From the NCBI RefSeq assembly GCF_000377945.1, contig NZ_KB898932.1:17846-81845 (forward strand): a DNA stretch of 64,000 bases, in the 5' to 3' direction. The notes under the pieces are model-generated. The model was not told the origin of the DNA and searched no databases. It saw nothing but the letters and a program-made list of their open reading frames with translations. Every line of letters begins with the position of its first letter. Position 1 is the first letter of the stretch. Below are positions 8,734 through 17,639 of the stretch, piece after piece. Source of the DNA: Thioalkalivibrio sulfidiphilus. Lineage in GTDB: Bacteria; Pseudomonadota; Gammaproteobacteria; Ectothiorhodospirales; Ectothiorhodospiraceae. The position numbers and the translations under genes were made by a program.

Positions 8734-8747
8734 ACGGGAAATAAACC

Positions 8748-8882
8748 GCGACGCAAAGGCGCAAAGACGCAGAGGTGCGCAAAGGATGATTGGGTTCAAG
8801 AAGGCCGGCTCACGCCGGCCTTCTTCATTACATCCAGAACACTTCGCGTTTCTTTGCGCCTTTGCGCCTTTGCGTCGAGGCC
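8748..8882. repeat. Octamer-type inverted repeat with nested perfect hairpin
   Basis: The outer arms are octameric (GCAAAGGC, GCAAAGAC, GCAGAGGT; right arm TTTGCGCC repeated at about 8851-8876). Inside, 8798-8825 is a perfect hairpin with 12-bp arms (AAGAAGGCCGGC) and a TCAC loop. This hairpin may serve as a terminator for the kinase gene, although only short T stretches follow. The element lies between convergent genes. Confidence 0.8.
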
Positions 8883-8899
8883 TTTGACTTTCAAACCGT

Positions 8900-10453
8900 T
8901 CAACCCATCCGCCGGTCCGGCTCCACGTCCTCGTAGGCGTTGAGGATGTCCTCGTCCCGGGGGTCGATCTCCACCAGGCTCACCGGGTAGCCCCACAGGT
9001 TGGCCAGGTGTCGCAGCACCATCAGGGTGTTGCGCTCTTCCAGCAGGCGTCCGTCCAGCACCCGGTGTTCCAGGATCAGGCGCCGGTCGCCGGTCAGGTC
9101 CACGTCCACCACCTGGATGTCCGGCTCGTGACGGGCCAGGTCGTACTGGGCGGCCAGCGCCCGGCGCACCTCCCGGTAGCCGGCCTCGTTGTGGATGGCC
9201 TCCACCTTGAGGTCCGCCTCGTCGGCATCGTCGGTCACCGAGAACAGGCGCCACTCGCGCATCAGGCGCGGGCTCAGGAACTGCAGGATGAAGCTCTCGT
9301 CCCGGTACTCGGCCCAGGCGGACTTCCAGGTGCCGAGATAGTCCGGGTTGCCGGCGATGTCCGGGAACCAGCGCCGGTCCTCCTCGGTGGGGTTTTCGCC
9401 CATGCGCTTCATGTCCTGGAGGATGCCGAAACCCAGGGCATAGGGGTTGATGCCCGAGAAGCGCCGGTCGTCGAACTGCGGCTGGAACACCACGTTGGTG
9501 TGGGCGTGCAGGAACTCCATGAAGGCGCCGTCGGTGATCTGCCCGGTCTCGTGCAGGCGGTTCATGATGGCGTAGTGCACCGTGGTGGCGCAGCCCTCGT
9601 TCATCACCTTGGTCTGGCGCTGGGGATAGAAGTACTGGGCCACCATGCGCACGATGCGCAACAGCTCGCGCTGCCAGTGGGCCAGCTTGGGCGCCCGCTT
9701 CTCCAGGAAATACAGCAGGTTCTCCTCGGGCAGGCCCAGGGCGCGCCGGCGTGCGTCCAGTCCCGGGTCCTCGTCGCCGTCCTCGGGCTTGCGCCGGGGC
9801 AGGGTGCGCCAGAGATCGCTGAAGGTCTGTTCCTCGTGGCGGCGCCGCTCCCGCTCCCGTTCCATCTCGCGCTTCAGGTTGAGTGTCCTGCGGGGGTAGC
9901 GGTGCACCCCGTGACTCATCAGGGCATGGGCGGCGTCCAGCACCTGCTCCACGGCCTCGGCGCCGTAGCGCTCCTCGCACTCGGCCGCGTAGCGCTTGGC
10001 GAAGTCCAGGTAGTCCAGGATGGAGTCCGCGTCGGTCCAGGCCTTGAACAGCTGGTTGTTCTTGAAGAAGTGGCTGTGGCCGAAGGCGGCGTGGGCCATG
10101 ACCAGGGTCTGCATGGTCATGGTGTTCTCTTCCATGATGTAGCAGAGGCAGGGGTTGGAGTTGATCACGATCTCGTAGGCGAGCCCGGTCATGCCCTTGC
10201 GGTAGAGCATCTCGTCGCGGGCGAAGTGCTTGCCGAAGGACCAGTGCCGGTAGAACAGGGGCATGCCCATGGAGGCATAGGCGTCGAGCATCTGCTCGGA
10301 GCTGATCACCTCGATCTGGCTGGGATAGGGGTCGAGACCCATCTCGTCCACGGCGATGCGCTCGATGGCGTCATAGGCCTTCTTCACCAGCCGGTAGTCC
10401 CAGTCCGGTCCGGTGTAGAGTAGGCGGGCGTCGGCTTCGAAGCGGTTGATCAT
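8900..10453 (-). CDS. SpoVR-family protein
   Basis: Protein of 517 residues in the SpoVR/YcgB family. I chose the ATG at 10453; the frame is open further upstream but overlaps the preceding gene. Recognisable segments are DYRLVKKAYDAIERIAVDEMG, YRHWSFGKHF, IVINSNPCLCYIMEENT and VMNEGCATTVHYAIMN. The molecular activity is not established. In many proteobacteria it is encoded with the YeaG/PrkA kinase and YeaH, as here, and the trio is associated with nitrogen-starvation and stationary-phase responses. The start is 1 nt after the yeaH stop codon, so the genes form one operon. Confidence 0.9.
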   Translation of the reverse strand: MINRFEADARLLYTGPDWDYRLVKKAYDAIERIAVDEMGLDPYPSQIEVISSEQMLDAYASMGMPLFYRHWSFGKHFARDEMLYRKGMTGLAYEIVINSNPCLCYIMEENTMTMQTLVMAHAAFGHSHFFKNNQLFKAWTDADSILDYLDFAKRYAAECEERYGAEAVEQVLDAAHALMSHGVHRYPRRTLNLKREMERERERRRHEEQTFSDLWRTLPRRKPEDGDEDPGLDARRRALGLPEENLLYFLEKRAPKLAHWQRELLRIVRMVAQYFYPQRQTKVMNEGCATTVHYAIMNRLHETGQITDGAFMEFLHAHTNVVFQPQFDDRRFSGINPYALGFGILQDMKRMGENPTEEDRRWFPDIAGNPDYLGTWKSAWAEYRDESFILQFLSPRLMREWRLFSVTDDADEADLKVEAIHNEAGYREVRRALAAQYDLARHEPDIQVVDVDLTGDRRLILEHRVLDGRLLEERNTLMVLRHLANLWGYPVSLVEIDPRDEDILNAYEDVEPDRRMG

Positions 10454-10454
10454 C

Positions 10455-11738
10455 TCAGCGTCTGAGCTCGGCGGGGGTGAACAGGTCCTGGAACACCGGG
10501 AAGATGTCGGCGCGCTTCTTGACCTTGCGCATGGCCATGGGGTGACCCTTGGCCACCAGCTTCTGGTAGATCTCCCAGAGATCCGTGAGGGCATCCCAGC
10601 CGCGCTCCTCGGACACCTCGATGTAGGCGTAATAGCGGCACAGGGGCAGGATCGCGTTCTCCAGCAGTTCCACCACCGTGGCGTTGTCCGAGGGGGTGTT
10701 GTCGCCGTCCGAGGCCTGGGCGGCGTAGATGTTCCAGTCGGACGGCGAGTAGCGGTCCCGCACGATGCGCTCCATCTCCCGGAGCGCCGGCGAGACCAGG
10801 GTGCCGCCGGTCTCCCGGGAGTAGAAGAAGGTCTCCTCGTCCACCTCCTGGGCGATGTGGGTGTGACGGATGAACACGATGTCCACGTGCCGGTAGCGCC
10901 GCTCCAGGAACAGGTAGAGCAGCATGTAGAAGCGCTTGGCGAGATCCTTCATGTCCTCGGTCATGGAACCGGAGACGTCCATCAGGCAGAACATCACCGC
11001 CTGGGAGATGGGTCGCGGCACCGGCGTGAAGCGGTTGTAGCGCAGGTCGATGGGATCGATGTAGGGGATCAGCCGGGAGCGGCGTGTCAGCGCCTCGCGC
11101 TCCAGCACCAGGGCGCGCAGGCGCTCCGGGTCCTTGCCGGAACGTTCCAGGCGGTCGATCTCCCGGTCCAGCTCCAGGATCTCCTCGCGCTTGGGACGGC
11201 GCAGGGCCAGGCGCCGGGACAGGGAGTTGCGCATGGTGCGGGTGAGGTTGAGGCTCGCCGGCGAGCCGGACACGGAGTATCCCGCCCGTTGCACGCCCTC
11301 CTGTTCCACCTTGGAGAGCTGGGTGCGCGCCAGCTCCGGCAGTTCCAGGTTCTCGAAGAACAGGTCCAGGAACTCGTCGCGGCTCACGGTGAAGCGGAAC
11401 TCGTCCTCCCCCTCCCCCGTCGGGCTGCCGCCGGGGCCGCGACCGCCCTCGCCGCCATCGGGCCGCGGGATCAGGTCGCCGGCCTGGTATTCCTTGTTGC
11501 CGGGCACCACATGGCGGCGCATGCCGGTGTCCGTGTCCTTGCGAAACGAGGGCTCCTGCAGGCCGTCGGCGGGGATGCGGATCTCCTCCTCCCCCTGCCC
11601 CACCTCGGTGACCTTGCGCCTACCGGAGATGTCGCGCACCGCGTCCAGGATCTGGCGCTTGGCACGACGGATGAAACGCTGGCGATTGGCCAGGCTCTTG
11701 TCCTTGGGATTGAGGCGCCGATCGACGATGCTGACCAT
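10455..11738 (-). CDS. yeaH: YeaH/DUF444 family protein
   Basis: Protein of 427 residues, the same length as E. coli YeaH as I recall it. The C-terminal half is a von Willebrand A-like domain: FCLMDVSGSMTEDMKDLAKRF gives the DxSxS metal-ion-dependent adhesion motif, followed by FIRHTHIAQEVDEETFF and ETGGTLVSPAL. The N-terminal part is charged with a Gly/Glu-rich linker. It is thought to work with the kinase encoded upstream. It lies between prkA (6 nt upstream) and spoVR (1 nt downstream). Confidence 0.92.
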   Translation of the reverse strand: MVSIVDRRLNPKDKSLANRQRFIRRAKRQILDAVRDISGRRKVTEVGQGEEEIRIPADGLQEPSFRKDTDTGMRRHVVPGNKEYQAGDLIPRPDGGEGGRGPGGSPTGEGEDEFRFTVSRDEFLDLFFENLELPELARTQLSKVEQEGVQRAGYSVSGSPASLNLTRTMRNSLSRRLALRRPKREEILELDREIDRLERSGKDPERLRALVLEREALTRRSRLIPYIDPIDLRYNRFTPVPRPISQAVMFCLMDVSGSMTEDMKDLAKRFYMLLYLFLERRYRHVDIVFIRHTHIAQEVDEETFFYSRETGGTLVSPALREMERIVRDRYSPSDWNIYAAQASDGDNTPSDNATVVELLENAILPLCRYYAYIEVSEERGWDALTDLWEIYQKLVAKGHPMAMRKVKKRADIFPVFQDLFTPAELRR

Positions 11739-11744
11739 GAGGCC

Positions 11745-13691
11745 TTATCCCGCCTGCTTGACCCGCATGTACCACTCCACCAGGCGGCGCACCTGGCGCT
11801 CGGTGTAGCCGCGCGCCACCATGCGCTGCACGAACTCGCTGTGCTTGCGCTCCATGTCCGAGTCCGCCTTGGTGCCGAAGCTGATCACCGGCAGCAGGTC
11901 CTCCACCTGGCTGAACATGCGCTTCTCGATCACCTCGCGGATCTTCTCGTAGGAGGTCCAGGAGGGCATCTTGCCCCCTTGGGCCGCCTGGGCACGCAGG
12001 GCGAACTTGACCACCTCGTTGCGGAAATCCTTGGGGTTGGCGATGCCGGCGGCCTTCTCGATCTTGGACAGCTCCTGGTTGAGCGCCGCGCGGTCGAGCA
12101 TCTGCCCGGTGTCCGGGTCCTTGAAGTCGTGATCCTCGATCCAGGCGTCGGCATAGGCGACATAGCGCTCGAACAGGTTCTGGCCGAAGTCGTGGTAGGA
12201 CTCGAGATAGGCCTTCTGGATCTCGTTGCCGATGAAGTCCGCGTAGCGGGGCGCCAGTTCCGCCTTGATGAACTCCAGGTAGCGCCGCTCGGTCTCCTCC
12301 GGGAACTGTTCCCGGCGGATGGCCTGCTCCAGCATGTAGAGCAGGTGCACCGGATCGGCGGCCACCTCGCGGGTGTCGTAGTTGAAGGTTTCTGACAGAA
12401 CCTTGAAGGCGAAGCGGGTGGAGACCCCGTTCATGCCCTCGTCCACGCCCGCCACGTCCCGGTATTCCTGCATGGACTTGGCCTTGGGGTCGGTGTCCTT
12501 GAGGCTCTCGCCGTCGTAGACGCGCATCTTGGAGTAGAGGCTCGAGTTCTCGTGTTCCTTGAGGCGGGTGAGCACCGAGAACTTGGCCAGCAGGTCCAGG
12601 GTGGCCGGCGCGCAGGGGGCCTCGCTCAGTTCACTGCTGCGGATCAGTTTGTCGTAGATGAGTTGTTCCTCGGTGGCGCGCAGGCAGTAGGGCACCTTGA
12701 TCACCGAGATGCGGTCCAGGAAGGCCTCGTTGTTCTTGTTGTTGCGAAACGCCTGCCACTCGGACTCGTTGGAGTGGGCCATGATCACCCCCTGGAAGGG
12801 GATGGCGCCGATGTTCTCCGTGCCTACGTAGTTGGCCTCCTGGGTGGCCGTGAGCAGCGGGTGCAGCATCTTGATGGGCGCCTTGAACATCTCCACGAAT
12901 TCCAGGATGCCCTGGTTGGCCCTGTTGAGCCCGCCGGAATAGCTGTAGGCGTCGGTGTCGTTCTGGCTGTAGAGCTCGAGCTTGCGGATGTCCACCTTGC
13001 CCACCAGGGAGGAGATGTCCTGGTTGTTCTCGTCGCCCGGTTCGGTCTTGGCGATGGCGATCTGGCGCAGCTTGGAGGGATACAGGCGCACCACGGAGAA
13101 GCGCGAGATGTCGCCGCCGAACTCGTCCAGGCGTTTCACCGCCCAAGGGGAGATGAGCCCGGTGAGACGCCGGCGCGGGATGCCGAAACGGGCCTCCAGT
13201 TCCGGACCGTGGATGTTCGGGTCGAACAGGCCCAGGGGGCTTTCGAATACCGGCGAGAGTTCCTCGCCCGCCTTGAGCACGTAGACCGGGTGTTTCTCCA
13301 TCAGGGACTTGAGGCGCTCGGCCAGGGAGGACTTGCCGCCGCCCACGGGGCCCAAGAGGTAGAGGATCTGCTTGCGTTCCTCCAGGCCCTGGGCGGCGTA
13401 GCGGAAGAAGCCGACGATGCGTTCCACCGTCTCCTCCATGCCATAGAAATCCTCGAAGGCTGGATAGATCTTGATAGTGCGATTCAGGAAGATGCGACCC
13501 AGGCGCTCGTCCCTGGCGGTGTCCAGGACCCGGGGTTCGCCGATGGCGGCCACCAGGCGCTCGGCGGCGGTGGCGTAGAGCATGGGATCGTCGGCGCAGG
13601 CTTCCAGATAAGAGGCCAGGGACATTTCCGATTCCTGGCGCTTCTGGAATTCGCGGGCGTACTGGGCAATCAGGGTTTCTGCAGAATCCAT
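11745..13691 (-). CDS. prkA: PrkA/YeaG serine protein kinase
   Basis: Protein of 648 residues, close to the usual 640-645. The N-terminal part is an AAA-like ATPase domain with Walker A in LLGPVGGGKSSLAERL near residue 115. The C-terminal third is the PrkA kinase-like domain (EKIREVIEKRMFSQVEDLLPVISFG). A strong ribosome binding site AGGAGGTG precedes the ATG by 8 nt. First gene of prkA-yeaH-spoVR; in enterobacteria this operon is under nitrogen (sigma54/NtrC) and stationary-phase control, but I could not place a sigma54 site here. Confidence 0.93.
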   Translation of the reverse strand: MDSAETLIAQYAREFQKRQESEMSLASYLEACADDPMLYATAAERLVAAIGEPRVLDTARDERLGRIFLNRTIKIYPAFEDFYGMEETVERIVGFFRYAAQGLEERKQILYLLGPVGGGKSSLAERLKSLMEKHPVYVLKAGEELSPVFESPLGLFDPNIHGPELEARFGIPRRRLTGLISPWAVKRLDEFGGDISRFSVVRLYPSKLRQIAIAKTEPGDENNQDISSLVGKVDIRKLELYSQNDTDAYSYSGGLNRANQGILEFVEMFKAPIKMLHPLLTATQEANYVGTENIGAIPFQGVIMAHSNESEWQAFRNNKNNEAFLDRISVIKVPYCLRATEEQLIYDKLIRSSELSEAPCAPATLDLLAKFSVLTRLKEHENSSLYSKMRVYDGESLKDTDPKAKSMQEYRDVAGVDEGMNGVSTRFAFKVLSETFNYDTREVAADPVHLLYMLEQAIRREQFPEETERRYLEFIKAELAPRYADFIGNEIQKAYLESYHDFGQNLFERYVAYADAWIEDHDFKDPDTGQMLDRAALNQELSKIEKAAGIANPKDFRNEVVKFALRAQAAQGGKMPSWTSYEKIREVIEKRMFSQVEDLLPVISFGTKADSDMERKHSEFVQRMVARGYTERQVRRLVEWYMRVKQAG

Positions 13692-14037
13692 AACGGTGAC
13701 ACCTCCTCGTCTGGATGCAGTGGTGTGAGCGCGACGCCGCCGGACCTGCTCGCGCGGGTCCGGCGGCTGTCAGAAATTTGGACCCCGGGGTGGCTGGCGC
13801 AGTTCCGGGAAATCTCAAGATGAATCGGTGAAGTGTGAATGAACGTGCCGGCGCGTTGCGTCGGTGGTGCAAGGCCTGTTTGTGAACCGGTATTCACCTG
13901 GCCGATGGACACCTTAGTCTGCTGCGGGGCACGCAGGATTGCATGCCCATGGTCAAAGCTTAGTACAGGGAAGGGCGCGTGTGCAGCGCTGCCGATGTCA
14001 TCCGACGAACGTGTCGTGTTCCTGCGGGAACGGCAGT
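13692..14037 (-). promoter_or_regulatory. Long leader and promoter region of prkA with a hairpin
   Basis: No gene is seen. A perfect inverted repeat with 11-bp arms (GCCGCCGGACC at 13736-13746, GGTCCGGCGGC at 13757-13767) lies about 45 nt upstream of the prkA start and would form a stable hairpin in its leader. No oligo-T follows on the minus strand. I could not assign promoter elements in the remaining 270 nt. Confidence 0.5.
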
Positions 14038-14192
14038 CTTGAAGTGCGAAGTGGGAATTTGGAAGTGCGAAGTTCATTACGCTGATAAAAAACAGATTGG
14101 CGTGGATAAGCCGATTCAATCAGGCGGAGAATCAATCCTCATTCCCACTCCCCAATTCACACTTCGCACTTCAGTTCCCACTTCTCACTTCA
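14038..14192. repeat. Inverted repeat, GAAGTGx heptamer family (R3)
   Basis: The left arm (GAAGTGC, GAAGTGG, GAATTTG, GAAGTGC) and the longer right arm (CCAATTCACACTTCGCACTTC and further CACTTC units) flank an AT-rich core. The right arm reaches 14192 and includes the stop codon of sucrose synthase (14185-14187). Confidence 0.85.
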
Positions 14193-16563
14193 GCAACGCC
14201 AGTGGCCGGTACTGCAGCGCGTGGAACATCTCCAGGTAACGTCGCGTCTCGGCCCGTTCCAGGTTGGTGACGTACTTCCAGAAGCCGTAGATGCGTGACA
14301 GGGTCATCATGCGCTCCGCGTACAGCTTCCAGGTGTAACGTTGTTCCACGCGCCTGATGGCACTCCTTGAGATCTGCTGCCAGTGGCCCGGGTCGGACGC
14401 GCAGCGTTCGAGGAATTCCAGCAGGATGCGCGCGGCCTGTTCGCCGTGGTTGGGGTCGATGTGATAGCCGCTGATGCCGTCCTCGATGATCTCCAGCGGC
14501 CCGCCGTAGCGGGTGGCGAAGGTGGGCAGGCCCGAGGCCATGGCCTCGATCACCGTCAGGCCGAAGGCCTCGAACAGGGCCGGCTGCACGAACACGCCGC
14601 GCCGGTCGGCGATGCAGCGATACAACTCCCCGGACAGGGTCTTGTCCAGGCGCACGCCCAGCCAGCGCACGCAGTCGTTGAGATCATGCTCGTCGAACAG
14701 CTGGTGCATCCGGGCGATCTGGGCCTGTTCCTCCTGGTCGTCGGAACGGGACGCATCCACCGTGCCGGCCACCACCACCAGGTTGGCCCGCGCGCGCAGC
14801 TCGGTGTTCTGCGCGTACCAGGAGACGAGTCCCGCGATGTTCTTGATCCGGTCCAGGCGCGCCATGGTGAAGATCACCGGCCTGTCCGGTTCCGCCAGCA
14901 CGCCGCGGGCATCGTCGCGGGGCCAGCCGAACAGCAGCGCGTCGATCTCCTGGTGCAGCCCGGTGATGCGCCGCTCCTCCTCCGTGTAGGGGAAGTACAC
15001 CCGGTCATCGGCGCCCGGGGAGACGATGTTGAACTTGGGGTCGAACACGTCGATGCCGCGCACCACCCGGTAGAGATCCGGCAGCGAGAAGTGCATGTAA
15101 CTCTCGTATTGGCCGATGTCCTCGCCGGTGCCGGCGATCTCCTGGTAGGTGCTGGTGATGATGAAGTCCGCCGCGTTCATGGCGATCAGGTCGGCGGTGA
15201 ACTGGGTGGCGAAGTGGTACTGGGCGTCGTTGTCCTTCCAGTAGAGATCGGAATACAGGTACTTGGTCTTCTCCAGGGCGTGGGCGATGTTGCACTGGGT
15301 CACGTGCAGGCGGGCCGAGAGCAGGGAGGCCACCAGGTTGCCGTCGGAGTAGTTGCCGATGATGAGATCAGGCCGTCCGCCCAGGTCCGCCAGGATGGCG
15401 CGTTCCACCTCGTCGGCGAAGCGTTCCAGGTAGGGCCAGATCTCGAAGCGGGAGATCCACTGGGGCACCACCTCGCCGTCCTCGCCGCGAAACGGCACCC
15501 GCAGGATGCGCGCGTTCTCGGTGCCGGAGATGGCCTCCTCGGGCTGGTCGCAGCTGGTGCCCCGGGCCTCGGGGATCAGGCGGGTCACCACCCGGATGCG
15601 CGGCTCGATGTCCAGGCCCTGTTCCGCCAGCCGGTCACGCATCTCCCGCTCCAGGGCGCGCACCTGGTCCAGGATGTAGACCACCTGCCCGCCGGTGTCC
15701 GGCAGGCCCAGCACCCCCGCCTGGCCGAAGAAGCCGTGGGGGGAGAGGATCAGCAGACTGAAGATCATCGGGATGCGCGCCAGGAAGCGTTCCAGGCTCT
15801 CCGGGGACGGCGCCTCCAGCAGTTCCGAGAGCAGGCGCAGGGTCTCCTGTACCCGGCCCGCGTCCCGGCCCCAGCCGGGCTCGAAACCGAGGTCCTGCAG
15901 GGGGTGGGCGAAGTCCGCCCAGGGGGTATCCCGCTTGAGCCGGGCCAGGCGCTGTTCCGCGTCCCGGATCGCCACCCGCAGGGCGTCCACGTCCCGGATG
16001 CGGTCGTTGATCATCAGCAGCCGGCCGTCGCAGCGGTGTTCACGCAGGAAGCGGAACAGCTTGTCCAGGCCGCCGTTGGCCCGGTCGAACAGCTGGCTGG
16101 AGAGCTTGCGGTTGAGGAACTCCACGCCGCGACCGATGGAGCGGGTCTCGCGCAGGCGCGGAAACTCCCGGTTGAAGGGCTCGATGTCGAACTCCAGGGG
16201 CCGGCCATGGCGGGGCGTGGGGCACACTAGACGCTCCTTGATGGCCAGGAACTCGCTCACTCCCAGGTCCTCCACGCTCAGGTCGTCGGCGTGGATGCGC
16301 AGGAACTGCCAGCGGCCGATGCGCGGGCGCAGGGCCAGGCAGACCCAGGGGGCCGCCAGCACCGCCTCCTGGGCCTGGCCCACCAGGTCCGCCAGGGGGC
16401 TCTCGGCCAGCCCCGGCTCGTCCCGCTCCAGGCACAGGGCCTGGAAGCCGTCCTGCAGGTCCGAACGCAGCAGGAAAGGGCGGCCCAGGGCCAGGTAGCG
16501 TCTGAGCAGCAGGTAGGCGGCTTCCCGGTGCAGTTCCAGGGCGTCCCGGGTGGGCTGGGTCAT
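14185..16563 (-). CDS. Sucrose synthase (GT4 family)
   Basis: Protein of 792 residues, matching the bacterial sucrose synthases known from Nitrosomonas and Acidithiobacillus (about 793 residues). It catalyses the reversible reaction sucrose + NDP to fructose + NDP-glucose. The N-terminal regulatory region (about 1-265) is followed by a GT-B domain starting [27 protein letters not shown] and a C-terminal GT4 part with [24 protein letters not shown], carrying the E-x7-E pattern, then [10 protein letters not shown]. The last codons and stop lie inside an R3 repeat. In a salt-adapted organism it may turn over sucrose as a compatible solute or feed glycogen synthesis; sucrose-phosphate synthase is not in this window. 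Confidence 0.93.
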   Translation of the reverse strand: MTQPTRDALELHREAAYLLLRRYLALGRPFLLRSDLQDGFQALCLERDEPGLAESPLADLVGQAQEAVLAAPWVCLALRPRIGRWQFLRIHADDLSVEDLGVSEFLAIKERLVCPTPRHGRPLEFDIEPFNREFPRLRETRSIGRGVEFLNRKLSSQLFDRANGGLDKLFRFLREHRCDGRLLMINDRIRDVDALRVAIRDAEQRLARLKRDTPWADFAHPLQDLGFEPGWGRDAGRVQETLRLLSELLEAPSPESLERFLARIPMIFSLLILSPHGFFGQAGVLGLPDTGGQVVYILDQVRALEREMRDRLAEQGLDIEPRIRVVTRLIPEARGTSCDQPEEAISGTENARILRVPFRGEDGEVVPQWISRFEIWPYLERFADEVERAILADLGGRPDLIIGNYSDGNLVASLLSARLHVTQCNIAHALEKTKYLYSDLYWKDNDAQYHFATQFTADLIAMNAADFIITSTYQEIAGTGEDIGQYESYMHFSLPDLYRVVRGIDVFDPKFNIVSPGADDRVYFPYTEEERRITGLHQEIDALLFGWPRDDARGVLAEPDRPVIFTMARLDRIKNIAGLVSWYAQNTELRARANLVVVAGTVDASRSDDQEEQAQIARMHQLFDEHDLNDCVRWLGVRLDKTLSGELYRCIADRRGVFVQPALFEAFGLTVIEAMASGLPTFATRYGGPLEIIEDGISGYHIDPNHGEQAARILLEFLERCASDPGHWQQISRSAIRRVEQRYTWKLYAERMMTLSRIYGFWKYVTNLERAETRRYLEMFHALQYRPLALLK

Positions 16564-16657
16564 GGGGCCTCCTTGGGGATGTGTGGGCGGGGTCGCGTTG
16601 TCAGGGCGATGGGAGTAATGTTATTGTACAAAAATACTTTCTGCAAAAAGAAATCCC
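16564..16657. promoter_or_regulatory. Divergent promoter region, sucrose synthase / marR
   Basis: A 94-nt gap between divergent genes. The AT-rich part contains the palindrome TTGTACAA (16624-16631) inside TTATTGTACAAAAATA, a plausible operator for the MarR protein, and it would overlap promoters in either direction. This is inferred from position only. Confidence 0.4.
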
Positions 16658-17200
16658 ATGGCCACACCCCATTCCGAGATGAGCCGGCACGGCGCCGGTC
16701 AGGATGCCGTTTCCCCGCGGGGCCCCAGCGTGCAGACGGCCAGTGTTCAGACGGTGATCCGCCAGTTGCGCATCGTGTTCCGGGCCCTGCAGACCCACTC
16801 CCGCAGCATCGAGAAGGCCTGCGGCGTCAGTGCCGCCCAGCTATGGGCCCTGTGGGAACTGCATCGAAGCCCCGGTCTGAGCGTGGGGGACCTGTCCCAG
16901 TGCCTGATGATCCACCCGTCCACGGCCTCCAACATGCTGGACAAGCTGGAGAAAAAGCACCTGGTGGAGCGCCGCCGCGCGGGTCTGGACCAGCGGGTGG
17001 TGACGCTCTACCTCACCGCCCGGGGCGCGGAACTGCTGGAGGCGGCCCCGGCCCCCGCCCAGGGTGAGCTCAACCGTGCCCTGCAGGCCCTGCCCCTGGA
17101 CCAGCTCGCGTCCCTGGAATCCGGTCTTGCCGCCCTGCTGGAACGCATGGACGAGCGCGACGATGACGCAGCCCTGCGGCCCATCGACAACGAGGACTGA
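16658..17200 (+). CDS. MarR-family transcriptional regulator
   Basis: Protein of 180 residues with a winged helix-turn-helix. The recognition region LSVGDLSQCLMIHPSTASNMLDKLEKKHLVERRR and the wing (DQRVVTLYLTARG) are typical of MarR. Residues 1-28 are an unusual polar extension. The FN3 gene starts 4 nt after its stop, so it probably heads the downstream operon and may regulate it or the divergent sucrose synthase gene. The ligand is unknown. Confidence 0.85.
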   Translation: MATPHSEMSRHGAGQDAVSPRGPSVQTASVQTVIRQLRIVFRALQTHSRSIEKACGVSAAQLWALWELHRSPGLSVGDLSQCLMIHPSTASNMLDKLEKKHLVERRRAGLDQRVVTLYLTARGAELLEAAPAPAQGELNRALQALPLDQLASLESGLAALLERMDERDDDAALRPIDNED

Positions 17201-17204
17201 GCCC

Positions 17205-17639
17205 TTGGCGCGTCGTGCACTGCTTCTGCTCTGGTGCCTGAGCCTGCTGGCCGCCCCGGCGGCGATGGCCGCGCCCGACCTGCGCGCCTCGCCCGAGCGG
17301 GCCACCGATGGCGTCTACCGCCTGAGCTGGGAGGCTGATGGGGCGGCCCGCTTCGAGCTGCAGGAGTCGGACGGCGCCCACTTCAACCCTGCGCGCACCC
17401 TGTACACCGGCGCTGACACCGCCTCGGTGATCACCGGCAAGCCGGATGGCGAGTACTTCTACCGGGTGCGGGTGCTGGGCGAGTCGGGCCCCGGCCCCTG
17501 GAGCGAGCCGCTTCAGGTCACCGTGCAGCACCACAGCCTGGCCCGGGCGCTGCAATTCTTTGTCGTGGGCGCACTGGTGTTCGCCGTCCTGCTGGCGGTG
17601 ATCATCCGGGGCGCCCGGGAGGATCGAGACACCCCATGA
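17205..17639 (+). CDS. Membrane-anchored fibronectin type III-like protein
   Basis: Protein of 144 residues, probably starting at TTG 17205; no ATG is available in frame before the signal peptide. An N-terminal signal peptide (ARRALLLLWCLSLLAAPAAMA) leads to a single FN3-like beta domain (YRLSWEADGAARFELQES to YFYRVRVLGESGPGPWSEP). A C-terminal membrane helix (LQFFVVGALVFAVLLAVII) and a short charged tail complete it. The topology suggests a periplasmic domain anchored in the inner membrane. The stop overlaps the next start by 4 nt, so it is coupled to the amidohydrolase gene. Function unknown; it may assist the symporter or bind a ligand. Confidence 0.7.
   Translation: MARRALLLLWCLSLLAAPAAMAAPDLRASPERATDGVYRLSWEADGAARFELQESDGAHFNPARTLYTGADTASVITGKPDGEYFYRVRVLGESGPGPWSEPLQVTVQHHSLARALQFFVVGALVFAVLLAVIIRGAREDRDTP

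Noticed and set aside
8748..8882. Attenuator or riboswitch for the adenosine kinase gene
   Set aside because: It lies downstream of that gene, between convergent genes, and its structure is that of the dispersed octamer repeats.
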